Source: Azolla caroliniana (taxonomy: Eukaryota > Polypodiophyta). From it: a stretch of DNA of 64,000 bases. The translations under genes were made by a program, and so were the position numbers. How positions within the stretch are numbered: position 1 is the first letter of the stretch; every line of letters starts with the position of its first letter. This document shows positions 52,126 through 62,735 of the stretch, piece after piece. The stretch covers positions 8,494,001 to 8,558,000 of the forward strand of contig JBHGNT010000021.1 in the NCBI GenBank assembly GCA_043228905.1, written 5' to 3'. The notes beneath the pieces were generated by a model, which was not told the DNA's origin, did no database searches, and saw only the letters and a program-made list of their open reading frames with translations.

Positions 52126-55100
52126 AGAGGGCTATTAAGGAGTGGGGCCGCGATAGTCCGGACACTGTGGAAAAACCCCACAGATGAACTATAGGCGAAA
52201 AGACCTGTACCATAGGAAGAAAATTTTGGTTCTTCGATAGCAGAGGTTGTACGATAGTCGGCGTAGTTGGCTGGGAAAAGAAGCGGGCGGAGGAGCGACT
52301 TCGGGCATGGGGGGTCCTCAGCCTTGAAGATGAAATCAACGGAGCCATGGAGGCAGTCTCTTTCAACGACACCTTGGGGAAGTTACGGGAGGTGTTTAGA
52401 GAAGGCCTTAATGAGGACTGGACGATTCCGGTATGTTCGGAAAAGATGTACGAAGTCATCACCGACTTCGGTAGTGGACTCGAGTCGAATCGGACGGCCC
52501 GAGTGGGTACGAAGTACAAGACTGTAGACCGGAAGGTGAGGCCAATCGCGGCACCCTTGCCGGAGGACAGTGAGTTACGGATCAAGGGGGTCGCGTCGAA
52601 CCCAAGTTTACGAGATCCGGCCAGCATGGGACACATGTTCACCGACATAACGCTACGGGAGCTCAAGATAGGTGGGGGTGGTTTTCTACTGGCAACGGAA
52701 GAGGACCGGTTTCAGAGAATGCTCGGGAGGCACGGGAAGGCTTTCGCATTCTCACCGGAGGAGATCTGGTGTGTAGACCCGAAAGTTGTGGAACCAATGG
52801 TGATCTTCACGGTACCGCATGTGCCGTGGAATCTCAAACCAATTCCGGTACCCAGAGCTCACATCCCGAAGCTAATGGAACTACTGAAACAGAACGTGGA
52901 GATGGGCATCCTTGAACTATCGAGTGCCCCATATTCGAATCGGTGGTTTACCGTGCTGAAGAGGAACGACACACTGCGCTTCATACAAGACCTGCAACCG
53001 GTCAACAAGGTGACCATTCGTAACGTAGGTATCAGACCGACCATCGATGAGTTCGTGGAGGCCTACGCAGGGAGGTCGATCTACTCGGTGGGGGACCTGT
53101 ACTCAGGGTACAATCAGTTCCAGCTAGCCATAGAGAGCAGGGATGTCACAACGATGCGAACTCCTTTCGGCCTAGTTCGGATGTGTACCCTGCCACAAGG
53201 AAGAACGAACTCGGTGGCGCACATGGTGCATGCGATGAACAAGGTGTTGAGGGACTACATCCCGGACATCACCATGCCGTTTCTTGACGACATCCTGATC
53301 AAAGCGAGTCCGGTGGAGGACAAGGACGAGTCGGTCAGGCCCGACGGTTGCCGGAGGTTCGTGGCGGATCACATCCGCGACTGCGAGAAGGTGCTACAAA
53401 GACTCGAGAGTGCGCGACTCACCTTCTCAAGAGAAAAATCAGCCTTCGGACAGCCGGAGCTCCTGGTAGTCGGACACCTGTGCGGGCCTTTCGGCCGAAA
53501 GCCGTCCTCGGCAAAGGTAGAAGCCATTTCCGTGATGAAAGATGATTGTGGGTCGGTCACCGAGGTGTGAAGGATCCTTGGGGCATGTGCGTTCTATCAC
53601 ATCTGGATTCCGCACTACGCGCATGTCGCGGAACCGCTTTAGGGGTTGCTGAAGAAAGGGCGTAAATTCGAGTGGAGAGACGAGCACACGGAGTCGGTCC
53701 GGAGACTGAAGGAGGCGCTCGTCGCGGCACCGGCTCTCTGGAAAGCGGTTTACGGTAAGGAAGTCCCCATTTACGTGACGGTGGACACGAGCCCGACCGG
53801 GATCGGGTGGGTGATCAACCAGGAAGACGAAGACGGCGTACAGTTCCCGAACCGGTTCGGGGCAAAGGTACTGAGCGAGCGGCAGCGAGGATACACCCAA
53901 ATCAAGCGCGAACTATGGGGTATCGTTTCAGCAATTAAGGCTGACAAGGACTATCTGATCGGGACGGAAGTGATCATCGAGACTGACTGCCTACCAATTC
54001 TAGGTATGGTTTCCAGATGTGTGACTCCGGACCTGGCAATGCTCAGGTGGATCGTGTACATCAAGTCCCTAAACCCGGAGATACGGCACATCTCCGAAAA
54101 GGATAACGCCATGGCCGATATGCTTTCAAGGGCGAGGTTCAACGACGAGGACGGCATGGTTTCAGATAACGAAGAAGTTGGCGATGACTTCTTCAGGTCA
54201 GCTAACGTAACAACAAGAAAGGGGAGCACTCCGACGCTTAACGAATTCGACGAGAGCAAGTACGACGGAAAGTGGCTCCAGATTGGCAGGTTCCTGAAGA
54301 CAATGACACCGGATGTGGCGTGGACGAAGGAAGAGGCCAACCGAATTCGGAAGAAAGTGTACCGATTCTTCCTACGGGACAGGAGCATATGGAAGCACCC
54401 CAAGAAGAGAAACGTCATCCCGCTCCGAGTGGTGGAGAAGAAAGAGGAACAGGAAGAATTGTTGACGGCGTACCACGAGAGTCCCTGGGCCGGACACCGC
54501 AGGACGTGGGCCACATTCGAGAAGCTAAAGGGGAAGTACTGGTGGCCGGGACTATACCGGGACGTGCATCGGTTTGTGACGACTTGCGAAAGCTATCAGG
54601 TGCACTCCATAGTTTGACATCGGGACAAGCTTCACCCGACCTACCCTTCGATCGGTCACTTCAAGTGGATGGTGGATCTGGTGACGATGCTGATGAGGGT
54701 AGGGCAGATGCGGTATCTGGTGCTGGCTCGGGAGGACCTGACGAACCAGCTGGAAGGCCGTTGTTGTAGAACAAAACGATTGCAGCCGTGTGCTGATTTT
54801 TTATCGAAGAAGTGGTATGCCGGTATTGGTGCGTAGGTAAGATCGTGGCCGACCGCGGGGAATTGGACGCGCAAGAGGCGGAAGAGTTGTTTGACCGGCT
54901 AGGAACTAAACTCTTGCTCACCACGACGTACAATCCGGAGGCGAACAGGAAGGTGGAGCACAGACACAAGCCAATCGTCAAAGCGTTAGTACAGGCGTGT
55001 GGAGGGCAAGTCGAGAATTGGCCGCGGCTCTTACCTTACGCGTTGTGGGCGGACCGAACTACGCATAGTTTGGTAACCGGGTTCATGCCGGCAGAGCTAA

Positions 55101-55603
55101 TGTATGGGTAGAAGCCGATCATGCCAATGGAGCAGACAATCTCCTCATGGGCCATGGTGGGCTGGAAAGACGAGATGAGCCAGGAGGAGCTATTAGCAGC
55201 ACGGATTCGGCAACTGGAGCGAAGATCGGAGGACGTGGACCGAGCCGCGGAGAAGTTGCAGAGGGCGAGGGTAAAGAACAAAGGACAGTTCGACCAGATT
55301 CACTGACTGAGACCAAAGAAGATCGAGGAAGGCGACTGGGTGTACGACAACAACCTCGATAACCAGCATAGGGCAATGCGGAAGTTTGCAAGAAGGTGGT
55401 TCGAGCCTTATGTGGTGACAAGCACCAACGACAATGGGACCTACCATCTCGCGGAGCTCGACGGGACGAGGATGCCGGTACCGGTGGCGGGGAAGAGGAT
55501 CAACACATTCAAAAAGTGGCACGAGGCTGAACCGGACCTGGACGACCTGGATGGCGACAACGACCGACACACAACGGATGTCGATACAGAGGATGAAGGG
55601 TGA
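52119..55603 (+). pseudogene. pol: Pol of second FLDD element
   Basis: RT is long and open (52347-53567), with SVGDLYSGYNQF and MPFLDDILIK. A TGA at 53568 replaces the first Arg of the SEVRRFLGA-like block. RNase H is in VTVDTSPTGIGWVI, IKRELWGIV, IETDCLPIL and DNAMADMLSR. Integrase has the zinc-finger half YHESPWAGHR ... CESYQV, then a TGA and a frameshift at about 54615-54800, then VADRGELDAQ and EANRKVEH with 34 residues between Asp and Glu. The C-terminal block RKFARRWFEPYVV and an acidic tail end at 55603. There is no chromodomain. Confidence 0.88.
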
Positions 55604-55677
55604 GCGTGGGCCGGTCTTCTCCAGCCAGAGTCTAATTTTGGCACATACCGGTGGATGCGGGGTTAGGTGGGGGCGGA

Positions 55678-56374
55678 TGTCGTGGAGAAAACCATCCCTA
55701 AGCGGAAACCGTGTATAACGTGCGTAAACCGGCCCTTACACGTGGGCACAAGTTTTGTTTGTATAGTACGTAGATAGGTACAAGTCGGCTGAGGTGAAAT
55801 CCTAAGTAGCACGCATTCAGTAGGGAGAAAATCAAGGCGTATCCCTGTCCGAAAGGACAGGGAATAAACATGATGTAATAGGTGGTAACGGCCTCCCTCC
55901 TTGGGCTATAAAAGAGAGGGAGAGGTATTGAAAGGATAACTACGTTTGTGCAGGATGAAGTGTTGCCGGACTGGAACCGAGCGCTTCTCCTCTCCTCTGT
56001 CGTCTCCATAATCGTTCTATGCAGGTTTCAGGAGGCTGACTCTGCTCCACTGGACGCCCGAGTGCTCCCGGCAGAGCCTCCATCTCGCATTCCATGTGTG
56101 TGTGTGTGTGTGTGTTTGTGTGCGTGCGCGCAGGCGTCGGAGCCCATCACTCGCCGGCTTGCCGGTTGTAACACCTTGATTTATATATACATAAACATTG
56201 GTTTTGTCTCCATCTCGTGTTCTGTAGCTAGTTGCAATTCCTGTGATTCTGTGGGTCTGTGCGCGTGCGAATTACATCGCTAGTTTCCTTCCCCTCCCCT
56301 CATTCGGTTATTTCTCGGTCCGAGGCCCCAGTGGTCCCGCCTCGTTCTGCACGCACGCGCATAACAACTCGACA
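55678..56374 (+). repeat. 3' LTR of second FLDD element
   Basis: Preceded by AGGTGGGGGCGGA (purine tract). At 55843-55862 is a perfect 8-bp stem with a GAAA loop (CCCTGTCC GAAA GGACAGGG), 45 bases before TATAAAAG (55907-55914). A TG tract at 56095-56115 follows. Ends CGACA, then target copy ACGT. Confidence 0.9.
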
Positions 56375-57240
56375 ACGTAGAAGTTCTTTTAGAAAACTCA
56401 CATGAAAAACTGGGTGAATTTCAACACCATCGAGAAGAGCGAGACAATAGGCTGATGACCTAATGCGTTTGAGGACTGTAAAAGGTCCACAAAACCGTGG
56501 GGCTAACTTAGCGCACTTACCCTTAGACAACGTCTTAGAATTGTGAGGTACACGTAAAATTACCTTCTATCCAGGGTTGAATACACGAGGTTGCCAGTAT
56601 GATGATCGACATAAAAACACGCTCTATCTTGAGTTGTTTTTATATTATCTCGTGCAATATGCAACATATCTTGCATATCCCGAAGAAAGTTTTGCGTACT
56701 TCGCAACTCATCATGATTTATATTAACATCAATCGGGGCTCTTGGCTGAAAACCATACATCAACATAAAAAGACAATATCCCGTCGACGTATGCTGGAAC
56801 TGTTATAAGCAAACTCCAAAATTGGGAGATAACGTTCCCATTTTGTTGGTTTTGTACCAACATATGCTCGAAGCATGTCCTCAATAATTTGATTTACTCG
56901 TTCTGTTTGTCCATCACATTGAGGATGATCCGTGGAGCTCATGCTCAATGTAGTTTTTAACTTCTTAAAGACTTGCGTCCAGAAGTCACTAGTAAATTTT
57001 GGATCTTGATCACTCACAATATCCATCGGTAATCCATAAAAATGAAATAACTCGTCAACGAAATGGTAAGCCAATTCAGGAGCTGTTACCATGGTTTTAG
57101 TAGCAATAAATCTGACCATTTTAGTTAGTCTATCAACCACAACCCAGATGGCATCATGGCCTTTTTGGGTGCGAGGAAGGCTAACAATAAAATCCATGGA
57201 TATACTTTCCCAATAAACCCAACCTTTCCATAAAGATAAT
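56375..57240 (-). pseudogene. pol: integrase of the decayed Ty3 element
   Basis: Reading down: WESISMDFIVSLPRTQKGHD (first Asp), IVSDQDPKFTSDFW (second Asp), CDGQTERVNQ (Glu), spacing DD35E. The C-terminal block KLAPRFCGPFTVLKRI and HPVFHVSFLKELL runs into the insertion point at 56375. The preceding HHCC zinc finger is missing. A shift lies near 56770. Confidence 0.85.
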
Positions 57241-58530
57241 GGCGCCATGTTTTGAGCGCATGTATAACTACAAATAATTCCTTTTCGTGAACGGTATACC
57301 GACATTGAGCAGAATCAAGTTTCTTACTCTCGAATGCTATTGGTTTACCATCTTGATATAAGATAGCACCTATAGCATAATCGCTTGCATCGGTTTCAAC
57401 CTCAAAAGGTTTTGAAGGATCGGGTAAAAGAAGTGAAGGAACCTTGCACACCAGGTCCTTCAGTTCCTTAAAGGCGAGGTCTAGTGTAGCATTCCAGACA
57501 ATAGGTTTTGTAGACTTACGCGTTTGACCTTTTAGAATATCAGTAAACGACGTCGTCAATTGGGAGTAATTACGAAGGGATTTTCGCAAAAAATCGACGA
57601 AACCAAGGAATGATCGAACTTCGCGAATATTTCGAAGAGTGGGCCAAAGCTTGATTTTCTCGATGCGAGAAGGATCAATTTCAACTTCTCGTTCGGTTAT
57701 GAGATGTCCAAGATAAGTAATTGATCTCACATTTTGAAATCTTCGCATAAAACTATTTGTCATGCAATGTTTGTAAAACAAAGCGAACATGTTTAGCATG
57801 TTCTTGTAATGTACGGCTATAAACTAAAATATCATCCAAGAAAATAACGACAAATTTTCGAAGTTGTTCTCGAAAAATGTCATTCATTTCTTGTTGAAAT
57901 GTAGCCGGAGCATTGGTCAAACCAAAAGGCATAACCAAAAACTCATAATGGCCATAGCGCGCACGAAATGTCGTTTTAGGAACATCGTCCTCACTTATAC
58001 GAATTTGATGGTATCCAGTACGGAGATCAAGTTTCGTAAAATACCGAGCTCCCTGGAGACGATCAATTAGATCGTTAGCCCGGGCCAATGGATACGAATT
58101 CTTGATCGTCACTTTATTCAAGCGTTGGTAATTAATACACATACGCCATGTGCCCTCTTTCTTTTTAACCAAGAGAACTGGTGCACCCCATGGAGATTTA
58201 CTATAACCCATTCGTAAATAGTCTTTGAGTTGCTTAGATACCTCATCCTCTTCGGATCGACGTAAGTGATAAGGAGGTATACTTATTGGTGCAATGCCAG
58301 GTACAATATCTATATGATGGTCTATATTACGTTTAGGAGGTAACCCATCTGATAGTTCACTCGGAAAAACATCACGAAAATCATTTAAGATTTCATTAAG
58401 TTGTTGTTGCTCAAAATATGTTAATTGAACCAAGACATCATCGATATTGTAAACGTGAATGTCCGGATCAAGTACACAATAAAATAGAGTAGAACAATAC
58501 AACTCGGATATTGATGGAGAGGAAACAATT
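57241..58530 (-). pseudogene. pol: RT and truncated RNase H of the decayed Ty3 element
   Basis: RT has [49 protein letters not shown] and the catalytic [10 protein letters not shown], then (after a shift near 57760) ITYLGHLITE and FLGFVDFLRKSLRNY. RNase H starts at EVETDASDYAIGAILYQDG and reaches KELFVVIHALKTWRHYLYG. There it jumps directly to the middle of integrase, so the rest of RNase H and the zinc finger are deleted. Confidence 0.87.
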
Positions 58531-58553
58531 GAGAGGGATTGTTTTTTTACACA

Positions 58554-59010
58554 TTAAATAAAATGAGTACAATCGTTTAGTACAAAAGTTATTGAATGAT
58601 GAACCCAATCAATAGATAAAGAAGAGTTTTTATTATAGAACCAGGGATAACCCAGTATTACATCAGTGGTACAAAGATTCATTACATGGAAGTCTACTTC
58701 CTCTATATAAGTATCAATAGAAAGTTGTAATGAATGAATCGCCCCGTTGATGTATTGTACTCTTCCTTCAACCAAGTGCACCGTATAGGCGTGATCACTT
58801 ACGGTGGGTTGGATTCCCCATATCTGAACCAAACGATCATTCACAAAGTTGTTTGAGCTTCCCGAATCAAACAAAAATTGTACTGGAGATCCATTGATTT
58901 ACCTGTGTGCACATAGTAAATCATTGGGACCCAATACATAGTGAGGGAAAGAACATTGACAATTACTTAAATGATGTGTATAAACCTGAAGGACATTAGG
59001 AATCTGACCT
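58554..59010 (-). pseudogene. protease of the decayed Ty3 element, 5' truncated
   Basis: MFDSGSSNNFVNDRLV is a normal DSG retropepsin active site, and TDVILGYPWF the ILGxPWF block. Upstream, after one stop, the frame continues (HHLSNCQCSFPHYV) until about 59010, where homology changes to the plus-strand fragment. Confidence 0.8.
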
Positions 59011-59018
59011 TTACCGGA

Positions 59019-59369
59019 TCATCATCAAGATTACTCGACCGTGCGACAAGTTGGATTATCGACGACTCGGTCCTTTAAGTATTACCAGTAAGGTTAATGA
59101 TGTCACATTCCACCTTGATCTACCTCCGCATCTTCAGATACATCCGGTCTTCCATAGTTCTCTTCTTGAACCTTATAAAGCAAACACAATCGCCCCCCCC
59201 CCCCCCCCCCCCCCTTGAGTATGAAGTTGCTGCCGTCCTCGACTCCAAATTTTTTTGCAACAAACTTTATTATTTGGTCGATTGGTTTGGCTATAGTCCG
59301 AGCAAACGTACTTGGGAACCCGTCGAGCATGTCGCCAATGCTCAGGATCTTCTTGTTGATTTCCACTGA
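59019..59369 (+). pseudogene. pol: integrase C-terminus and chromodomain fragment
   Basis: CDKLDYRRLGPLSITSKVND and HSSLLEPYKA lead, after a run of 26 C at about 59188-59213 (encoding Pro), to LEYEVAAVLDSKF and the chromodomain NKLYYLVDWFGYSPSKRTWE. It closely matches 29998-30400 of the full element. Confidence 0.85.
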
Positions 59370-59439
59370 TAGTATCCAGACAAACCCGGTCCTCAATCAA
59401 CGCTGACTCGTTACACTCATCATCTTAAGGAGGGGATAG

Positions 59440-59899
59440 TGTCATGATGTGGCAAAACTCGAACCCCATGATCTTATGTTATATGGGTCGAGCTCTTAAC
59501 CACCATACCATCTATTGTAATACATAAGATATTATTTTCATTTAAGTTTTATTATAGGAAATTAATGTATATTCCAGATTTCTCTAGAACATTCTAGAAG
59601 CTTCAGGACTCCTCCTGAGAACACTATAAAAGGAGGCACAAGGCATTATATTGAACCAAATTGGTTCAACGCCAGTCTTAAGCCTCATAGTCATTTTGTA
59701 CTTACTCTTCATATAATATATCATTTGTTATCATCATCATCTCTCTCTCTCTCTCTCTCTCGTCCCCCCCCCCCCCTCTCTTTCTCTCCTCTTCTCTCTC
59801 CCTCTTTCGGGAGTCTTACACAGTCCCATCCTCTTAGTACTAATAGTACTTCCCTTCTCCAATACTAATTCTCTCTCTGTTTTAATGCTATTCTTGAAA
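59440..59899 (+). repeat. 3' LTR of the truncated chromovirus (460 bp)
   Basis: Starts TGTCATGATG. Carries TATAAAA at 59625-59631 and the palindrome TTGAACCAAATTGGTTCAA at 59651-59669, whose second half (59658) is the predicted transcript start. CT tracts follow (59742-59760, 59776-59810). The end TGAAA at 59899 is a mutated TGACA. An antisense tRNA-like segment lies at about 59455-59515. Confidence 0.85.
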
Positions 59900-60119
59900 T
59901 CTACCATTGATAAATTAGCTATGCAAAAAGCTACCATCGAAAATAGTAGAGAGTTTTAATTATATAAATGAACACCATAAATGTGCAACATAAACGTGCA
60001 ACATAAATTGATATGTGCACCATAAATTATATACCGAATTCTTAGGTCCATTATGCATGATCCTTTGCCACATCACGTGTGCCATCTTTGGTTGAGTATT
60101 CTGGCTTAGATTACTACCA
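59900..60119. other. AT-rich spacer
   Basis: No frame or repeat of note; leads into the minisatellite. Confidence 0.5.
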
Positions 60120-60760
60120 TTGTTGCTAAACCCTATTGAGTCCACTCCTCCATTGTTGCCATTCTACACTCAGTTACCGACACAATGTGGTCCAAGTATC
60201 ATCTACCACTTTTCGATCCGACGGAGTTAACTCCGTCTCCACTGCCGCCATTCTACTCTCAGTGACCATCATTGTGCGTTCCAAGCATCATCTGCCATTG
60301 CTCGATCTGACGGAGTTCACTCCTCCATTGCCATCATTCTACACTTAGTTGCCGCTACTATTTGGTGACCGGTCCTGGATTGCTGCCACTTTTCGATTTC
60401 ACGGAGTTCACTCATCCATTGCCATCATTCTACACTTAGTTGTTGCTACTGTTCGGTGGTGTATTGCTGCCACTTTTCAATCCAAAGGAGTTCACTCCTT
60501 CTCCACTACTGCCATTCTACTCTCATTTGTTGTCATTATGCGTTCCAAGCATCATCTGCCACTGTTCGATCCGACGGAATTCACTCCTCCATTGCCATCA
60601 TTCTACACTCAGTTTCCGCCATTGTTCGGTCTTGGATTGTCAAAATTGTTCGATCAAATAGAGTTCACTCCTCCACTGCCGCCATTCTACGCTCAGTTGC
60701 TGCCACTATTCGGCCCTGGATTACCGCCACTGTTCGGTCATGGATTTGAATAATTCTTCT
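60120..60760 (+). repeat. minisatellite, seven units of 84-91 bp
   Basis: The core GAGTTCACTCCTCC recurs at 60138, 60224, 60313, 60404, 60488, 60577 (as GAATTC) and 60661. Intervals are 86, 89, 91, 84, 89 and 84 bp. Part of it (60349-60753) is an open frame with repeated EFTPPLPSFYTQ, but most intervals are not multiples of three, so coding is doubtful. Confidence 0.85.
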
Positions 60761-60897
60761 GTCTATTGATTATCTTGTGTATTGTTGTGTATAATCTTTT
60801 GTATTGCGGAATATTTTTGTGTATTGTTGTTGCCCATAGCCATCATTAATACGTGTCTTTTTTTCGGGAAAATTAGGGTTTAAACCCGTCGAGCCAA

Positions 60898-61712
60898 ATG
60901 GAAGGGGAAGGAGGGTGTTTAGAATTACCCCTCAATGATCATCAAGATAGGGATGACGCTATCAAGACACGACAAGCAATACGGAAGTTTTGAGCAGAAA
61001 AAAAAAGAAAACATCGTCAATTGTTGAAGGATACAAAAGCCACACTCACTAAAGGTAAAGATAGTATTGGTTGCAATATAGGTGACTCTAACTATCACTG
61101 AGAATGGAAGTAATGAGACTACTATCATAGAAAGAAAGGTTGTAGACTATTTCAATGTTCAAACCAAGCACATCTGCAATGAAGACAAGAAGGTAGTACT
61201 TTATGGAATATTAAATGATCCATCGATAAAGGAGTTAGTTGATTGTGATGGTGTTAATCCAAACAGAACATCTGTACTAGTAAATAATCTCCGCAATAGT
61301 TTCGTATCCATGAGTGGGTCAAAAGATGATCTTTGTCTTAAAAAGGTCTAGTCTAATGATGTTACTTAATAGTGATGTTGACGATATTAACATCAGTGTG
61401 CTATCTAAGGTAATTGGTGTTAGTAGAAAAAGTGTGTACAATACATTGAACCGGATAGTTTCCTCTGGTGAAGGAACTAGTCTGCTAAAGCTAACAACAA
61501 GATGTAAGATAATGACACCCATAACATCAGAAATCAAGGATATAATCACAATATTTTGGACTAATGAGAGTAGGGTTTCACCCAATACGAAGGATTTATG
61601 CAGGAAACGTGTTGGACGGAGTCAATACGAGGAGCGTCCCATTCATCTTCTTGATGTACCTCGAGTATTTACATTTATCTCAACATTTGTTTTAACTTTT
61701 GAGCTTAGTTAG
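60898..61712 (+). pseudogene. broken transposase-like or repeat-family gene
   Basis: Three overlapping frames give a protein-like whole: MEGEGGCLELPLNDHQDRD (stops at 60994), then from 61082 ERKVVDYFNVQTKHICNEDK and SIKELVDCDGVNPNRTSVL, then from about 61355 SVLSKVIGVSRKSVYNTLNR, which reads as a helix-turn-helix, and IITIFWTNESRVSPNTKDLC. The FW-x-TRVSPN-x-KD type of motif is familiar to me from repeated genes of non-seed plants, possibly transposases, but I cannot name the superfamily. At least three lesions are present. The catalytic part, if any, would lie in the replaced sequence beyond 61690. Confidence 0.4.
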
Positions 61713-62692
61713 TTAGCTTATTAGATACCTCTGAATATGACCATACCCGAATAGCTAATTACCTACCTCAAAATATGACCATAGCTAACTAGCTACCAAT
61801 AATAGCTAATTAGCTACTAGAATAGCTAATTAGCTCCCTAAGAATATCGAACATAGCTATTTAGCTACTAGAATAGTTAATTAGCTACCCTTCATAGCTA
61901 TTTAGCTACCACAATAGCTACTTAGCTGCCTATAACAATAGCTAATTAGCTACCAAAATTGCTAATCCCCTACTGGAATAGCTATTGTACTAAACTATGG
62001 TAGTACCTAATTAGCTACCAATTAGCTAATTAGTGACTCAGCTAAAGTATGGTAGTCACTAATTAGCCACTATAACTAAAGTATGGTAGTAGCTAATTAG
62101 CTACCACTTACTAATTAGCTACTATACTAAACTATGGTAGTAGCTAAGTAGCTACCACTTAACTAATTAACTACTATACTAAACTATGGTAGTAGCTAAT
62201 TATCTAATGTACTAAACTATGGTAGTAGCTAATTAGCTACCACTTAGCTAATTAGCTACTAGTTGGCTAATTAGCGACTCAACTAAAGTATGGTACTAGC
62301 TAATTAGCCACTATAACTAAAGTATGGTACTAGCTAATTAGCTACCACTTAACTAATTAGCTACTATACTAAACTATGGTAGTAGCTAATTAGCTACTGT
62401 ACTAAACTATGGTAGTAGCTAATTAGCTACCACTTAGCTAATTAGTTACTCAAGTAAAGTATGGTAGTAGCTAATTAGCTATTGTACTAAACTATGGTAG
62501 TCGCTAATTAGCTATTGTACTACACTATGATAGTAGCTAATTAGCTACTGTACTAAACTATGGGAATAGCTAATTAGCTACCAGTTAGCTAATTAGCTAT
62601 TGTATTAAACTATGGTAGGAGCTAATTGGCTACCACTTAGATAATTATCTACTCAAGTAAAGTATGGTAGTAGCTAATTAGCTACCACGTTA
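61705..62692. repeat. palindromic AT-rich satellite built on TAGCTAATTAGCTA
   Basis: About 1 kb of irregular higher-order repeats. The 14-base perfect palindrome TAGCTAATTAGCTA and its near copies alternate with ACTAAACTATGGTAGT and GCTACCACTTA. Blocks of roughly 50-60 bp recur (for example around 62110, 62190, 62355 and 62400). There are no open frames. Confidence 0.92.
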
Positions 62693-62735
62693 AATACAGG
62701 TACGTAAACAACCATGGTCTCGACTCTCATTTATG

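Larger units (their letters stand above)
49311..56374 (+). mobile_element. second FLDD-type Ty3 element, decayed
   Basis: LTRs at 49311-49996 and 55678-56374 begin TGTTG/TGTCG and end CGACA. The four-base target ACGT is present at 49307-49310 and 56375-56378. Same primer site, 4-base spacer, Gag-protease, shifty stop and pol as the element at 12266-19592. The reading frame carries many nonsense codons, mostly CGA-to-TGA or CAG-to-TAG, plus deletions in gag and integrase. It inserted into the Ty3 element at 48.6-59.0 kb, whose frame is restored when it is removed. Confidence 0.92.
48589..59010 (-). mobile_element. decayed Ty3 element, split by a nested FLDD element
   Basis: Minus-strand pieces run in order from 59010: DSG protease, FLDD reverse transcriptase, partial RNase H, integrase core, integrase C-terminus (to 56375), then after the nested element a chromodomain-like end (49306 to 49080), a purine tract (AAAGAGGGGGGG, plus 49061-49075) and a 3' LTR starting TGTTACGGG at 49057. 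The 5' LTR, gag and leader are missing: the element is cut at about 59010 by another fragment. RNase H and the integrase zinc finger are also deleted. The LTR's far end (about 48589) is uncertain. Confidence 0.8.
59011..59899 (+). mobile_element. 5'-truncated sushi-like chromovirus, 3' end only
   Basis: Contains the integrase C-terminus, chromodomain, purine tract (AAGGAGGGGA) and one LTR of the family at 29484-42130, here on the plus strand. Everything before the integrase C-terminus is missing, cut at the junction with the neighbouring Ty3 element. No target duplication can be tested. Confidence 0.85.
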
